Positions 63,600 to 64,000 of a DNA stretch of 64,000 bases are shown here, in pieces. How positions within the stretch are numbered: position 1 is the first letter of the stretch; each line of letters begins with the position of its first letter. The notes beneath the pieces were generated by a model, which was given only the letters and a program-made list of their open reading frames with translations, was not told the origin of the DNA and did no database searches. This stretch comes from Paraburkholderia silvatlantica. Its GTDB lineage: Bacteria > Pseudomonadota > Gammaproteobacteria > Burkholderiales > Burkholderiaceae. Where the stretch lies: assembly GCF_003096715.1 (NCBI RefSeq), contig NZ_QEOL01000005.1, positions 1-64,000 on the forward strand, read 5' to 3'. Made by a program: the position numbers and the translations under genes.

Positions 63600-64000
63600 G
63601 CGTGGCGGCTGGCGTCAAGGCGCGCGCCCTGCCCGTGATCGCAGTGACGGGCATGGCCTTCGAGGCGGGCATTGCCGCGGGCAAGGGCCAGGACGGCGTG
63701 CGCGCCGTCTACGCCGCGCGCGCCGACCTGCTGCAGAGCGCGCTCGCGGCGGCGCTCAAGGACGGCGCGGCGGGCATCGTGAGCTTCGGCACGGCGGGCG
63801 GTCTTGCGCCCGATCTCGAGCCGGGCACCCTGGTGATCGCACAAGCGATCGAAGGGCCGTTCGGGCGCGTCGAGGCCGACGCCGACTGGAGCGCGCGCAT
63901 GGCCGACGCGCTGATGGCCTCGCCGCTCGCCGCGAAAACGCGGCGCGGCGTGGAGGCAGCCGTTGCCGCGCCGCTCACCGGCGCAGCGGACAAGGCAGCG
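63596..64000 (+). CDS. hpnG: HpnG-like hopanoid phosphorylase (cut by window end)
   Basis: From a GTG at 63596 that overlaps the shc stop (GTGA), 135 residues are seen. The start ALPVIAVTGMAFEAGIAAG and the phosphorylase string AGIVSFGTAGGLAPDLEPGT match the nucleoside-phosphorylase family that HpnG belongs to, which releases adenine from adenosylhopane. The gene continues beyond the window. Confidence 0.8.
   Translation, partial: MSVAAGVKARALPVIAVTGMAFEAGIAAGKGQDGVRAVYAARADLLQSALAAALKDGAAGIVSFGTAGGLAPDLEPGTLVIAQAIEGPFGRVEADADWSARMADALMASPLAAKTRRGVEAAVAAPLTGAADKAA

Overview
The window looks like part of the second chromosome (or chromid/megaplasmid) of a Burkholderiaceae bacterium, most likely Burkholderia sensu lato (Paraburkholderia-like). 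The grounds are the high GC content, the hopanoid genes, gene content typical of that group, and a replication/partition core at about 44-53 kb: a Rep_3-type initiator, parA and parB, three 16-bp parS-like palindromes around ATGCGCAT (the type I recall for Burkholderia secondary replicons), DnaA boxes and about 20 iterons. No rRNA, intact tRNA, CRISPR array or complete insertion sequence was seen.

Layout. 0-4 kb: start of a transporter gene, small ORFs, two conserved unknowns and an MFS exporter. 4-10 kb: a molybdenum block with a DUF2325 gene behind a ModE-like box, mop-nifQ-modE on the minus strand, and modA plus a fused modBC gene on the plus strand. 10-14 kb: an unknown coiled-coil protein, a DsbG-like protein, a cupin regulator and intergenic DNA with iteron-like repeats and a tRNA remnant. 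14-34 kb: one long minus-strand block, reading tonB-exbB-exbD-exbD-TPR protein, a TonB-dependent receptor, yejA-yejB-yejE-yejF, tldD-tldE, two GNAT acetyltransferases and an RND pump. Many of these genes overlap start to stop. 35-43 kb: a beta-barrel protein, tetR with its operator, a DMT exporter, araC, a YceI lipoprotein, and tdh-kbl with a divergent XRE-cupin regulator. 43-53 kb: origin region with an SOS-box gene of unknown function, a degenerate tyrosine recombinase, a KfrA-like protein, iterons, rep, parB-parA, parS sites and a CACGTG tandem repeat. 53-59 kb: a flavin reductase, a stress protein, a hybrid histidine kinase and a CheY-CheC-diguanylate cyclase operon. 59-64 kb: hopanoid genes hpnD-hpnE-shc-hpnG, the last cut by the window end.

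How the genes may work together. The 14-34 kb block reads as a complete route for a peptide-like compound: TonB-powered outer-membrane entry, Yej ABC import, TldD/TldE proteolysis, N-acetylation, and export by an RND pump. No such combined pathway is known to me; the linkage is seen and the function is inferred. The 18-bp iterons beside rep recur in intergenic DNA about 3, 13 and 36 kb away, all on the left side, which suggests distal control sites for the initiator. The molybdenum block shows ModE-like boxes upstream of both modA and the DUF2325 gene, linking that uncharacterised family to molybdate control.
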